A stretch of DNA of 64,000 nt, taken from NCBI GenBank assembly GCA_963576475.1, contig OY754978.1:62001-126000 (forward strand), in the 5' to 3' direction. Each line of letters starts with the position of its first letter. Positions within the stretch are counted from its first letter, which is position 1. Shown one piece after another: positions 10,490 through 32,789 of the stretch. The stretch is from Molanna angustata (lineage: Eukaryota > Arthropoda > Insecta > Trichoptera > Molannidae). The notes beneath the pieces are model-generated. The model made no database searches and was not told where the DNA came from. It worked only from the letters and a program-made list of their open reading frames with translations. Made by a program: the position numbers and the translations under genes.

Positions 10490-11610
10490 TCGATGATCTA
10501 TTGGATCTTCCTCTCCCGAGTAACTGTATAATTCAAGCATATGCCGATGATGCTTACATTATGATTCGTGCTAATTCTCGCAGATCAATCGAGAACTCAG
10601 CCACCCAAGCGCTGAGCTTTGTTTCTGACTGGGGCATAAAAAACAAGCTATGGTTCGCTCCGAACAAGACTTATGGCCTGGTATTTAAGGGCATACTTCA
10701 TTGACGGCCGTCCATTCAGTTCCTAGGAACTAATATTGTCTTTCGAGACCAATTCACCTGTCTTGGAGTTATCCTAGAAAGGGGACCGAGTTTCAAAAAT
10801 CATGCCAAATCATGTGTCGATAAGGCTAAGTTTGCTTTCATTAAAATAGGACATCTCGCCAAAGCAAGCTGGGGTCTGCAATTTCCTATCGCCTGCCTTT
10901 TCTACAAAGCCGTTTATCTGGCATCGCTTACTATACGGCAGGCTGTTGGTCTAACGCCTGCGAGTTTCAGCATATTCAAAGAACCTTGCTTTCAGGCCAA
11001 AGATTCGCTCTCATTGCACTATCGAAGCCCTGCCAATTTTGACAGTCTTAACCCCCCTTGAACTTGAAATTCAACGTAGAGGTGCTATTTTCAATTTATT
11101 GCGAGGACGTCCTTCTGTTATCGGTGACACTTCTTTTCACCCCCCTGAGAGTCGAACGTCTCGAAGCTCAATTAAGAGAAACGTGAGCGACACTCTACTA
11201 AACATTTGGCAAAACCGCTAGACGACCTGTCTAGTTGGTAGAGTTACCTTTTTATTTTTTCCTGACGTGAGGTAGCGACTGAAATCTCCTTAGGTTGTTC
11301 CAGACTTTTGGACTTCTCAATTTCTCGCAGGACACGGTAACTTTAAAAGCTATCTCCATCGCTTCAACATTGCTCCCTCTTCCTCATGTCAGTTTTATCA
11401 ATGTCCGGACTAAACTTCGGATCACATCCTTTGGGAGTGTTCCCACCCAATTGTGTCCTTTTACAGATCGGAGCTCCTCGTTGCTATCCGTGGGCCTCTT
11501 CAAGGTCCCATTGGACATGCGTACTTAGTGATGTCGAAGAACAATTACAAAGCCTTCAAACGATTTTGCCATAGATACGGTTCCTTATTATCCGAAGATT
11601 CTCACTGACT
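10490..11610 (+). pseudogene. R1-clade-like LINE, RT and C-terminal relic, in arm A
   Basis: A frame from 10501 gives the RT motif C region IIQAYADDAYIMIRANSRRS, followed by ALSFVSDWGIKNKLWFAPNK, typical of R1-clade ORF2. After frameshifts, LTPLELEIQRRGAIFNLLRG (near 11039) and a C-terminal region with a TGHG...SDHILWEC-like pattern (11320-11430) follow. The end reads IRGPLQGPIGHA ... [18 protein letters not shown] (11490-11607). The (TA)n tract begins immediately after the stop. A related copy with its own 3' UTR lies at 34135-34560. Several frame breaks show it is inactive. Confidence 0.6.
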
Positions 11611-18316
<6,706 letters not shown>

Positions 18317-18335
18317 ATATATATATATATATATA
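18317..18335. repeat. Short (TA)n junction
   Basis: A stretch of 19 bases of TA repeat joins the LINE poly(TAAA) tail to arm C. The other two arms join TA at the same base of the arm. Confidence 0.9.
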
Positions 18336-22456
<4,121 letters not shown>

Positions 22457-22480
22457 TTCACCCGTGAAAACATCAAATAT

Positions 22481-22985
<505 letters not shown>

Positions 22986-23024
22986 TACTTCACAATTTGT
23001 TTTGCTACAAACTGTGAGTCTCTT

Positions 23025-24060
23025 TTTATTTATTTATTTATTTTAGTCTTCTTGTACATATAATTAGTACACTGGCGGGCTTATTGCCTGATGGCAATTT
23101 CTTCCAAACAACCAGAGTAAATGTTTAATATACAAAATAATGTGTACTATGGCAATCAGTTAATTACATTACAAAATAAATAAAAAATAGCAGGAGAAAA
23201 GTAAAAAATAAAACAAAGATGATAGTATATAAGAACAATTCATAGCAATGATTGGAAGACTAAAGGATAAGGAAAAGAAGAAGAGAGGAAGATGTAATCA
23301 GGTATTGTCAGATAAATATTTTTGCTTTAACCTTTTCTTGAAGATGTTTAATGAGATAGACGACGTAATATCAGGACTTAGGCTATTCCATAGTCTAGCT
23401 GAATGTACTTCAAATGATGAGCTAAAAAATTCAGAAGTATGAATAGGGATAGATAGTAAAGCACGTTCAGCAGATCGAAGTGGACGCCCGTGGCTTGAAA
23501 GATAAGTGAATTTATCTTTGAGATAGGTTTTTTGAGATGTTTCTCGTTTGCATCCAAGTAGCTAACATCAGCATAGTCAAGCAAGCAAAGGAAGGAAATT
23601 CTTGAGTTTATTAAGTGAGTGTGTGGCAAAGTAAGTGGATTTTCTGACATGTGAAATCTGTTCATGCCAAGATAAGTTATTATCAATGTAGACCCCAAGG
23701 TCTTTCACTACCTTGGTATAAGGAATACATTGGTTATTGATATACAGAGATGGGAGTTGTAAATTGTTAAGGGAGGACAGCAGACGAGGACTCCCAATAA
23801 CAATCGCTTGAGATTTTGAAGGGTTAGTAAGGAGACCATGCTCTGATGACCACGAAGAGATAAAATTAAGATCTTCATTCATAGAAAGGGTAGCATTGGC
23901 AATATCAAAGGGACTGAAATGAATATATAACTGAAGGACATCTGCAAAAAGATGATACTGACATTTAAGGTATTTAGTAATAGAGTTGATAAAAATGGAA
24001 AATAATAGTGGGGATAAAAGTCTACCTTGTGGCACACCAGACAAAAAAGTGGCAAATTCA
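23025..24060 (-). pseudogene. LINE RT C-terminal half and 3' tail
   Basis: The minus-strand frame 24044-23577 shows GVPQGRLLSPLLFSIFINS, a motif C region reading YHLFADVLQLY, GLLTNPSKSQAIVIGS, and KDLGVYIDNNLSWHEQI. After a shift, LDYADVSYLDANEKHL follows. In motif C the second catalytic Asp is replaced by Val, so the RT would be dead. The 3' UTR (23120-23025) holds TTGGAAGAAATTGCC / GGCAATAAGCCCGCCA and a (AAAT)n tail. The same tail is found at 27296-27420 and in the SINE at 59870-60085. Confidence 0.75.
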
Positions 24061-24187
24061 GAAGTAAAATTAATTCAATTTAATTTAATTTAATTAATTA
24101 ATTTAATTCTTTTTACTTTTGTCGTTAATATTCATAGCAGTATGCACGATAAATTTGAGCATACAATATACATGACTTGGAACCAAA

Positions 24188-24228
24188 GACCTTATATACT
24201 ACATTATTATAAGGTCTTTGCTTGGAAC
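24188..24228. repeat. Small hairpin insertion
   Basis: CAAAGACCTTATA ... TATAAGGTCTTTG forms a 13-base stem with a 10-15 base loop. It is absent from the 44.28-kb paralogue, where the flanks are contiguous. The stem sequence recurs at 51995-52012. It is likely a tiny MITE. Confidence 0.5.
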
Positions 24229-24512
24229 AATGTTTGTTCGTGAGAATCTGTGTATTTTAAAAGGTAAGATTTATGCCGGACATGTATGAAGTTTCTTAAA
24301 CAGTTTGTATGTATGGGTGCAAGAATATTGTGATGGTTTGGTTTGCTTTTGGTTAAACATGGTACATATTTAAAAAAAATACCGTTAGATTATATAACTG
24401 TCATTTAAAGCCAAGATTTTGGCGCTATATTCAATTGTTTTGATTCGAATCATACAGAATATATCGATTAACTTTAAAATATCGGAAAATAAAAAGACAG
24501 TGATAATTCTTG

Positions 24513-25195
24513 TCCAACTGTCGATTCGTTCAAGAGATTGAAATTCTTTGAAGGAAGAGGCAGTTTAAATCCAGAACGCGTGTATGAAGGAATTGTATGC
24601 AGGGTCTACTTTTTTCACGGCTTTTCCAACTTTGAAGTAAAAAACACCAATTTAGAGGCTTCGTAGCATATATGTTCCATATACGGATTTACTCAATTCG
24701 AATTAGAACATTTCGTGTGTCTGTGTGTCCCTCCCGTCCCCCCCTTTTTAACTTTTGATCCGCTCCATTTACAGAGCCTAAAATTTCAGAATACAATATA
24801 AACAGTTATAGGCCTACAAAACTTTTATACTCAGAATTTTGAATTTTGTTTCAGTCAGGGGTTATCAACTTTTGAAATTTTGGTTTATTTTTCCCTATAT
24901 CTCAGAAACCATAAAAGCTAGAACGATGAAAATTGGTATAAACATAGACAAATACAAAATTCAAATTATTTTTTTCACAAAATTCCAGAGTTACTCAAAC
25001 ATTTTTTATTAAGAAAAATATTTTTTTATTATAAATTTATACGTTTAACTGCCTATATTACCAACTAGGAAAAGAGGACTGACCTCCATACTATCCTATC
25101 TTGAAATACATACCAACATGTGTTAAAATTTTCAATAATTTGGTTTTATGGGTTTATAGTTTGATTCTTATTCTTCCACTATACATACTATGGTA
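24513..25195 (+). mobile_element. Helitron-like element, copy b (3' end lost)
   Basis: Begins TCCAACTGTCGATTCGTTCA and contains the family body (AGTTATAGGCCTACAAAACT, TTTCAGTCAGGGGTTATCAA, CATAAAAGCTAGAACG). It stops at CCACTATACATACTAT, about 40 bases before the expected CTAG end. It sits inside the 24.2-kb duplication and is missing from the 44.3-kb copy. Confidence 0.7.
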
Positions 25196-25919
25196 TGTAC
25201 AAATTGTAAGGAATTCATAAATATTATTCAAATATAAGAAAAAGAACCTTTGCGTAAATATGTTTTGTAATATATCGATTAATATATCACGACATCTATG
25301 GACAAAAAATAATGGATAAAAACAATTGCTGTTAGTAAATTTAGTTGTAATAATGGTTAAGCAATTATATTTTAACTAACAATATTCTTAATACTTACAG
25401 TTAGTCATTAAAAACTTTTTTTTGAAAAGGGCCGCATTCAAAATATTTAAAAAAATATATATTTATAAATATGATTGAAATATTTATATTATGCAATTTG
25501 CATTATTTGCTCCTACCTTCACGCATAGTGCATTGTACAGTACAGGAGTTGAAGAAAAAAATATTAGGTGAAAGGATATGGAGGCTTACTAAACAGGAGA
25601 TGTAGTTTTTTTTAACATACCCAGCTGAAGGACCCCTCGCACGCCACTGGTCTTATTAAGAATGGAAGTATTCTTTAATAAAATATTTGATGTGTACCTA
25701 TCTATTGATTTATAAAAGACATTATTTCCTGACACAATCCACATTTTTACTACCCATTCAAATAGTTCCAACAGATATCACCCAAAATTTAACCCAAATC
25801 ACACCAACTTTTCTTATTGATACCTATATTACATAGGACATATTGAAATAATGCATAAATGAATATAGGTATATAAGTATAGATACATTTATAGCACAGA
25901 TAAAAAAATTGTATCTATA

Positions 25920-26430
25920 TCTTCTATATATTAATACGTGAATCGAAAACGCTAAGTACAATTTCCGGATAAATGGGCGCACGGAGAAGTTTGAGATTTG
26001 ACATACTTAAAGTTTATATGGAGGAGGACTGCAGAAAAATAATATTTATACATAATATACGTTATAAATAAATTAAATGAAATAAAAAATATTTCACATC
26101 AAACCATTTTAGAACGGTGAAGAGAGGGAAAACGTAATTTTAATATATCCGCGTAGTATGAGAAATATTCCGATTATAGGTACATATGTAGTAGGTAGGT
26201 AGGAAATATTCATTCTTTTTATTCCATGTTCTGTGGTCACATTTCAATATCATTGTGGTACCTACGACGCAGTTGATGAAATTCAAATTTTATAACATTT
26301 TAAAGGAAAATACATATTTGAATACCTACCTACTGTGAAACAATATAAATGGTAGGTACTTACACAATAATTTCATTTATAAAAATTAACTTGCAATACA
26401 TGAAGAGAAAACTGTGTTCCTTGATGAAAA
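25920..26430 (+). other. Intergenic; possible Helitron 5' end, otherwise nothing recognised
   Basis: TCTTCTATATATTAATACGT near 25920 resembles canonical Helitron 5' ends (TCTATATATTAA...). The rest of the stretch to 26430 is AT-rich with TAGGTAGGTAGG runs and no ORF or inverted repeat. Confidence 0.3.
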
Positions 26431-26499
26431 CATGATATCTATATTATAAATTTGAATGTTTGTATGTACCTATGTACCCATGTATGCATGTGTTGAATG

Positions 26500-26900
26500 C
26501 GCTCCTAAACCGTTCATCCGATTGCTATGAAACTTTGGTGAGTATACCAGGGATGGTTTCTGGATCAAAAAAAATTTTCTTCATTGGGTATTAGGTCATT
26601 TTACCTATGAAGGTGGACTATCCTGGGAACCGTTCATCCGATTGCAATGAAACTTTGATGAATTATTGAGCGTATGCCCGGGATGGTTTCTAGATTAAAA
26701 AGAATTTCTTTTTCTTCTTCATCATCGATTATTAAGTCATTTTCCCTATGAAGGTGGAGTATCCTGGAAACCGTTCATCCGATTGCAGTGAAACTTTGTT
26801 GAATTGTCGTGCGTATGCCCGGGATGGTTTCTGGATTAAAACATTTTTCTTCTTCTTCTTCTTCATCGGGTATTAGGTCATTTTACCTATGAAGGTGGAC
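26500..26900 (+). repeat. About 130-bp imperfect tandem repeats in the Helitron 5' region
   Basis: CCGTTCATCCGATTGCNATGAAACTTTG-type text recurs at about 26512, 26631 and 26769, each followed by GGGATGGTTTCTGGAT and TTACCTATGAAGGTGGACTA. Units vary in a TTCTTC-rich part. Such repeats are common near insect Helitron 5' ends. Confidence 0.8.
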
Positions 26901-27001
26901 TATCCTGGGAAAAGAAGGTTCAATTTTCATTCCATCTCTCCGCAAGTTTCTGGATTTAATCTTTTATCTACTTCTTTTTCTTCGTTATATTTTCTTAACC
27001 T

Positions 27002-27183
27002 ACTGAAGGGGCGGGAGGTACTGAAGGGACGGGAGGTACTGAAGGGACGGGAGGTACTGAAGGGACGGGAGGTACTGAAGGGACGGGAGGTACTGAAGGG
27101 ACGGGAGGTACTGAAGGGACGGGAGGTACTGAAGGGACGGGAGGTACTGAAGGGACGGGAGGTACTGAAGGGACTGGAGGTAC
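27002..27183 (+). repeat. 18-bp minisatellite, ten copies
   Basis: CTGAAGGGACGGGAGGTA is repeated ten times with one G variant at each end. The low-complexity proteins that can be read through it on either strand are repeat translations without a credible start, and are not called as genes. Confidence 0.95.
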
Positions 27184-27295
27184 TTTTACCACTAACCCCT
27201 ATTTTTTTAATAGCGATATTACTATTTTTACTTTTATCTACAGATCCGTAATATGGTTGCAAGATCGCAATTGATTAATTATTGTCGTACGATAT

Positions 27296-27420
27296 TTTTT
27301 TTATTTATATAACACTTTATTGTACATACATAAAAGTACATAGTACAAATGGCGGACTTATTGCCTGGAGGCAATTTCTTCCAGTCAACCATCTGAGATT
27401 AAAAGTACATAACATAGTTT
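27296..27420 (-). mobile_element. LINE/SINE 3' tail fragment
   Basis: On the minus strand, GACTGGAAGAAATTGCCTCC, GGCAATAAGTCCGCCATTTG and a T-rich to (AAAT)n end match the tail of the LINE at 23025-24060. No coding part is attached. Confidence 0.55.
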
Positions 27421-27689
27421 CGGCATATACATAATAACACAACCAGTATAAGACAGCAAAACAAAAAGTGAGAAATTACACAAATTCAGAAAGGAGAGGA
27501 AAATCAGAAAGTGCGATTGTTATACAGGCGTCACCTCTCAACCAGCAAACAGCAAGGAGTAAGGACGAGAAAGATGACGGTCTCCTATCTCCCTCACACA
27601 ATAAGCTTTCTCTCACTCTCTACACAGTTTTCGGCCATTATTATTGTTTGTACATCGATCAGTGAGGAAATCGATAGTATGATTTCTGC

Positions 27690-28430
27690 GGAAATTCCAA
27701 ATCCATCTACTGATCAACCACTGTGCGATATTGTTACAACAAACATGATTCATGGCCCATGCGGTAAACTGAATCGTAATGTCTCACTACTGACTGATGA
27801 ACAAAGAATCATTTACGACAGCATTATGCAGGCAGTTTTGGGAGGAAAAGGTGGATTCTTTTTTTGATGCATCAGGTGGAACTGGCAAAACATTCTTCAT
27901 ATCGCTAATTCTCGCCGAAATACGATCAAATAATGGCATCACATTGACTGTTGCATCATCTGACATTACAGCAACTCTACTAGATGGAGGCAGAACATCT
28001 GGGATGAACTATCATCTGGGATGAATTCACTATGGCACACAAAAAAAACAGCACACTGAATGATATAAAAAACAACGACAAACTATTCGGCGGCTCTCTA
28101 TTACTCCTTCCGGGTGATTTCAGACAAACAATTCCCATCATTCTACGTTCAACGTACGCTGATGAGATCAATGCTTGCTTGAAATTATCGCCACTGTGGC
28201 GTAATGTTGAAAAAGTAGGTAGGTACAGCTAAAAGTAAACATGCGCGATCAAATGCTTTAAGATCCATCCGCTGATACATTCTCAAAACAATTGTTAGAT
28301 ATCGGCGATGGAATAGTTGCACTTTTCACACGGACAATTATACGTGGCATGGGCAAACCATCCAGTTTGTGTTGGCTAAAGACGGACGGACAAAAAACAT
28401 TGTACATTGCTCTTCGAGATTGATTTTGTT
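27690..28430 (+). pseudogene. Helitron helicase (Pif1-like) remnant
   Basis: Three successive frames carry Pif1-family helicase motifs. LTDEQRIIYDSIM (about 27790-27830) precedes the Walker A DASGGTGKT (27867-27893), then LILAEIRSNNGITLTVASSD and LLDGGRTS. After a deletion comes WDEFTMAHKK (Walker B-like), FGGSLLLLPGDFRQTIPII (28082-28142) and YADEINACLKLSPLW. Near 28350 a further piece, FVLAKDGRTKNIVH, matches the usual Helitron C-terminus. In Helitrons this helicase unwinds DNA for rolling-circle transposition. No Rep nuclease domain was recognised. Frameshifts at about 27866 and 28024 and the deletion make it inactive. Confidence 0.8.
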
Positions 28431-28573
28431 TTTTTTTTAAATTGGCATAGTTTAAGATAAAAAATATGTATCGGTTTTTTTAATTTACATTTAATTTTTA
28501 AGAGATCAAGCTTTGAATATGTGAGTTAAGTTAGTGAAGTAGATACATTGAATTAAGAAAATGAATGGTTGGT

Positions 28574-29882
28574 GTTTCATTTTATTTTATTTTTATTTTA
28601 TGTAGTATCTCGGGCATGGAAAAGGCATTCGATAAAGTGCCAAGAGAGGTGATATGGTGGAGTCTCCGGAAAATAAATATACCTGAGAAGTATATCACTG
28701 TGATCATTGATATGTACGCACAAGTGAAGGCTGAAATAAGAACCCCAGCAGGAACCACTAGACCAATCGCAGTTACAGAGGGGGTACACCAGGGATCCGT
28801 ACTTAGCCCATTCCTATTCTGTCTGGTGCTGGACGCGCTAACGGAGGATGCGCAAATGCAGTCACTATGGACTTTCATATACGCTGACGACATAGCAATC
28901 TGCACCGAAGACAAGGACTCTCTACAGCGAGCCCTTCTGGCGTGGAAACACCAGTTACAGAAAGGAGGCCTGGTGCTGAGTGTGAGCAAAACACAGTTTA
29001 TGGCTTGCAATGTTCCCCAAACAGACACTGACCCGATTACAATTGATGGACAGCAAGTCACAAGATGTGATAAATACAAGTATCTTGGGAACATGATACA
29101 TGAGTCAGGAAGCCTGGAAACTAACATTCAGCACCGTATTGCCGCAGCCTGGCTTAAATGGAGAGAAGTGACTGGAGTAATCTGTGACAAGCGAATGCCA
29201 GTGAAGATGTAAGGTCATGTATACAAGACAATGATCAGACCAGTGTTGACATATGGTAGCGAGACCTGGACTGTCACTCGAAGACAAGTTCAGTCAGTGC
29301 AAACAGCCGAGATGAAGATGCTTAGGTGGATGTGCGGCGTCACGAGAAGAGATAAAATACGAAATGAATATATAAGAGGTAGCCTGGGTGTACGCGATGT
29401 ATCCGATAAGCTGATGGAGAATAGGCTGAGGTGGTTCGGGCATATCCTTAGAAAACCGCCAGAATATATAGGAAACACTGCACTGGACCATCGAGTGTCT
29501 GGCAAAAGATCCAGAGGGCGTCCCAAAAAACGATGGAAAGACCTGGTAGCTGAGAACATGCAGGAATGTGATGTCTCTGAGGACGATGCTCAGGATAGGG
29601 CGAAGTGGAGGAGCGCAGTGAGGAGAGCTGACCCCACCACCATGTGGGATACAAGCTAAGGAAGAGAGAGAGAGAGTATCTCGGGCAACTAACAGGTGCT
29701 ATGTCAAATAATTATTTAACACACACCCAATGACAAGTTGCCACATTCTGGAGACTTATGATATTTATCGTCTCACAGATCCAGACTGAAAACACAATTT
29801 AAAAACTGTGTCCCTACCGGGAATCGAACTCGGGACCTTTAGATCAGCAGTCAGATACCCAGCCCACTGAGCCACGAAGGCC
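28574..29882 (-). mobile_element. tRNA-derived SINE split by an RTE LINE
   Basis: The head lies at the right: minus-strand GGCCTTCGTGGCTCAGTGGG, then the B-box GGGTTCGA-type sequence near 29825, the CAGTCTGGATCTGTGAGACG body, and GTTAGTTGCCCGAGATAC. The tail (AAAATAAAAT) is at 28574-28603. The RTE fragment 28617-29674 interrupts it with a 13-bp duplication AGTATCTCGGGCA (28604-28616 and 29675-29687). Same family as 40978-41212, 47361-47580 and 56635-56870. Confidence 0.85.
28616..29659 (+). pseudogene. RTE-clade LINE reverse transcriptase, C-terminal part
   Basis: The frame starts inside RT motif A (EKAFDKVPREVIWWSLRK) and continues VHQGSVLSPFLFCLVLDALT, motif C IYADDIAICTED, and GGLVLSVSKTQFMACN. 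One in-frame TAA (29210-29212) replaces what is normally a Lys codon. The same frame then carries IRPVLTYGSETWTVTRRQ, MKMLRWMCGVTRRDKIRNE, LRWFGHILRKP, GRPKKRWKDLV and WRSAVRRADPTT, the standard RTE end. The 3' end is a short (AG)n run. Apart from that stop the frame is intact, so the insertion is fairly young. It is 5'-truncated, so it could not move by itself. Confidence 0.9.
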
Positions 29883-30044
29883 GTTTTGTTATTTTTACAG
29901 GCCATCATCGTCCACAGCGCTACATTCCTATTTCACTCATAGACCTCATCCCCACATACTTTCAATAAGTTTATTTAATTACCAAATTATTCACAAGTAA
30001 TAATTTATATGGCAAAACAACGTTTGCCGGGTCAGCTAGTAGGT

Positions 30045-30325
30045 ATATAAGTTTTCTTTTTTTTTCTCAGTTGCATTGATATGTTCTGTCCATCTAAAGA
30101 AGTTGTCAATGTAAATACCCAAGTATTTAATTTCAGCTGTCTTATTGAGAGATGTGCATGAGCAGCTTTGGAGAATTGCACAATCGTGTATAGTAAGGTT
30201 ACTGTTAAGATTTGGTTGCCGCCTAGAGTCTATACTAAAAGTCATGTACTTTGTTTTGTCAATATTTTGAGTCAGTAGATTAACGTCTAACCAAAATTCG
30301 TTAAGACTTTTTTTTGTATTTTTTA
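30045..30325 (-). pseudogene. LINE RT fragment related to the 15-18 kb LINE
   Basis: The minus-strand frame has LNEFWLDVNLLTQNIDKTKY, MTFSIDSRRQP, and EIKYLGIYIDNFFRWTEHI, colinear with residues about 645-725 of the intact LINE ORF (KTKFMTFSIDTRGQP, EIKYLGVVVDN). It starts a few bases beyond the Helitron's CTAG end. Both element ends are missing. Confidence 0.7.
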
Positions 30326-30492
30326 CTCATGAATTTTTCAATGAAATAATCACACTTTGCTTCGTAATTACCTTCACAATATATAGAGCATCGAATTTTA
30401 CATTGGTACCTAATTATCCATTTCTCCTTCGTAATTTACAATTTTAAAATTGTCCAAAATACCACCAAGCATGTCTTTTAACAGTTCCATAT

Positions 30493-31733
30493 TCCAACTG
30501 TCGATTCGTTCAAGAGAATAAAATTCTATTGAAGGAAGATGCAATTTAGATCCAAGATGCATGTATGAAGGAATTGTATGCAGGGTCTACTTTTTTCACG
30601 GCTTTTCCAACTTTGAAGTCAAAAAACACCAATTTTCGCAGCATGTATGTTCCATATACGGATTTACTCAGAATTCGGAGTAGAACATTTTGTGTGTCTG
30701 TGTGTGTGTCTGTGTGTCCGTCCGTCCCTCAATTTACAGAGCCCAAAATTTCAGAATATATAAACAGTTATAGGCCTACAAAACTTTTTATACTCAGAAT
30801 TTTGAATTTTTGTTTCAGTCAGGGGTTATCAACTTTTGAATTTTTTGTTTATTTTTCCATATACCTATCTCAGAAACCATAAAAGCTAGAACGCTGAAAA
30901 TTGGTATAAACATAGACAAGTACAAAATCTCAAATTCGTTTTTTCAAAAAAATTCCAGAGTTTCTCAAACATTTTTTATTAAGGATTTTTTCTTTTTTTT
31001 TATTATAAATTTATGATATTTGGCAACGCTGGGGAGTTGATGTAGCTCCACCCACACATGTGACAACGTTGTAAATGCTGAGTGAAGTAGAAATTAGCTT
31101 ATTTTTGTTTTAGTTTCGTTTGGATCTTGATAATGCCAAGTCACCTTGGCGAAAACGTTCGATCGTTAGTATAAGAAATATTGTGGAAAAATACAAAGTT
31201 ATTTATTTATTCATTTAAAATGGATTTCCACTCTGTAAACACAAAACCCCTAGAATCATTAAATTTATGAGTTTAACTGCCTATATTTCCAAATATTTTA
31301 AAAATATCGAATATAGCCGAAACACCCCAACTAGATAATTTAATTTTCTATTAAAAATATTTACATTGTATTAACATATCTCAATTTTTTTTAACAATTT
31401 TTATAAAAATTGAATTTAGTGACGACATTGCTTCAGACAATTTGTATGGCAGTCGCCTACACACAATATCTAAGAAGACTTAATAGTTTTATACTAATCT
31501 CCAAACATACATACATACCATCATGCTGTTTTCATATTATGGATAGGATCAAAGGACTGCCCTCTATACTATCCTGTCTTAACATACATACCTAGGTACA
31601 TGTGTTGTATAGAAAACCAAATATCTTAAAATATTAAATAATTTGTATTTATGGGTTTATAGTTTGGTACTTATTCTTCAACTATACATACTATCGCTAT
31701 CGACAGTTGGATCTCATGTGTTACATGCAACTA
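30493..31733 (+). mobile_element. Helitron-like element, copy c, with nested insertion
   Basis: Runs from TCCAACTGTCGATTCGTTCA to ATCGACAGTTGGATCTCATG and TTACATGCAACTA (the final G is replaced by T). The body shares TAGGCCTACAAAACTTTT and TTTCAGTCAGGGGTTATC with the other copies. About 245 bases (31020-31262) are extra compared with the other copies and are listed separately. Confidence 0.75.
31020..31262. mobile_element. Unclassified insertion in Helitron-like copy c
   Basis: The 245-base block starts ATATTTGGCAACGCTGGGGA and contains AAGTCACCTTGGCGAAAACG. It is flanked by AAATTTATG on both sides (about 31010 and 31262), consistent with a 9-bp target duplication. Other family copies read straight through this point. 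No ORF or pol III boxes are clear. Confidence 0.5.
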
Positions 31734-31734
31734 T

Positions 31735-32200
31735 TAATGAACAAAATAACTGATTACTACCATATAATAATCTGTGAACAAAATACAAATATGACAGTGA
31801 CAGACGAAATGCGAGTGAAATAAAATAGCGCGCGAACTTCATGGCTATATTCAATAATTAATGGCCATAATATTCAATCATTAATTGCCTTGAATTGAAC
31901 ACGTATTAGCAGGAACAGTTTGCGTTGCTAAACCGTGTGCGTTTGGAGGACACGTGGCTTGAATTCAAAATGAGTTTTTAAGTGCATTAGCGCAACAAAC
32001 TAGTGCCTAATTCGAGGCAGTACTTGCCTCCTAATCAACACGGAAAGGTAAATACACAGTTGGTCGGCGGCCGGACAATACCCAACCGCTCGATATTGGT
32101 GTTTCGCAATATTTGCTTTACATAATTGTATTTATTTGTTTATATTTACAATTATTCTACCTAACAGTCTATGATATACCAAAATCGTCCGTAACAGATA
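31735..32200 (+). other. Unique-looking DNA; possible 5' exon region
   Basis: No repeat match within the window and no long ORF. It is less AT-rich than its neighbours around 31900-32090. A donor-like GGAAAGGTAAAT lies near 32041-32052. A candidate acceptor (TTTTTATCTTCAG, ending 36289) precedes the transporter ATG, so a 5' UTR exon here is conceivable but unproven. Confidence 0.2.
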
Positions 32201-32216
32201 CTAAAAATTGTTTCCG

Positions 32217-32410
32217 CACGGTGAATTGTCCATTCGGTCAATTGTCCATACGGTAAATTGTCCCCACGGTCAATTATCCGCACAGTGAACTGTCCCCACG
32301 GTCAATTGTCCGTGAGATGAATTGTTCTTACAGTCAATTGTCCCCACGATCAATTGTCCATTCGGTGAAAAGGGCGCACGGTTAAATGGCTACGGTCAAT
32401 TGTCCGGGAA
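32217..32410 (+). repeat. Degenerate ~19-bp tandem repeat
   Basis: About ten loose copies of CACGGTCAATTGTCC with variable joints run from 32217 to 32410. Sequence divergence between units is high, so this array is older than the 35-bp array nearby. Confidence 0.8.
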
Positions 32411-32634
32411 TCACTTAACTCTTTACAATGTTGATAATCAGTCATATATAAAACCATTTTCCATGCGTGCAGAAATTGTATATACCTATATAATTCACAC
32501 TTGATGGCAATATATATAAACGAATGGGTTGTGGCCAACACTTGAACATTTCACAATGCTTAAATTCAACCAAACTTCAAACCACTTTCCAGATTGCAGA
32601 TATTTTGTTTACACTATGTAGGTACAAAGGAATG

Positions 32635-32725
32635 GACTGGTCTGGCCAACTTTGAATGGTCTGGCCAACTTTGAATTGTCTGGCCAACTTTGAATGGTCT
32701 GGCCAACTTTGAATGGTCTGGCCAA
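32635..32725 (+). repeat. 19-bp tandem repeat, about five copies
   Basis: GGTCTGGCCAACTTTGAAT repeats with one TT variant, ending in a truncated unit (GGTCTGGCCAATACTAAAT). Confidence 0.9.
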
Positions 32726-32789
32726 TACTAAATATCAATCAAATTTTAAATCACTTTCCATCTTATTGAAATTTTGTGTGACAGTATTA

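Larger units (their letters stand above)
24160..25905 (+). repeat. Second segmental duplication, left copy
   Basis: Matches 44266-45407: shared strings include TTTGTTCGTGAG, GTGCAAGAATATTGTGATGG, CCAAGATTTTGGCGCTATAT and, further on, ACCTTTGCGTAAATATGTTT and AGGACCCCTCGCACG. This copy has a Helitron-like element at 24513-25195 and a 40-base hairpin near 24195 that the other lacks. No genes are visible in it. Confidence 0.8.
26438..30039 (+). mobile_element. Decayed Helitron with nested elements
   Basis: The left end is TCTATATTATAAATTTGAAT after an A-T context. The right end is ACAACGTTTGCCGGGTCAGCTAG followed by T (CTAG at 30036-30039), matching the TC...CTRR|T rule and a widespread insect Helitron 3' end. 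Inside lie tandem repeats, an 18-bp minisatellite, a LINE tail, helicase-coding remnants reading the same way, and a SINE split by an RTE LINE. Pairing these two ends as one element is inferred from order, orientation and the helicase between them. Confidence 0.6.

Noticed and set aside
26889..27262. Repeat protein reading KGREVL or STSRPF
   Set aside because: It is an 18-bp minisatellite inside a Helitron, open in several frames on both strands with no domain or conserved flank.
28582..29654. Minus-strand ORFs opposite the RTE reverse transcriptase
   Set aside because: They are antisense shadows of the strongly supported plus-strand RT frame.
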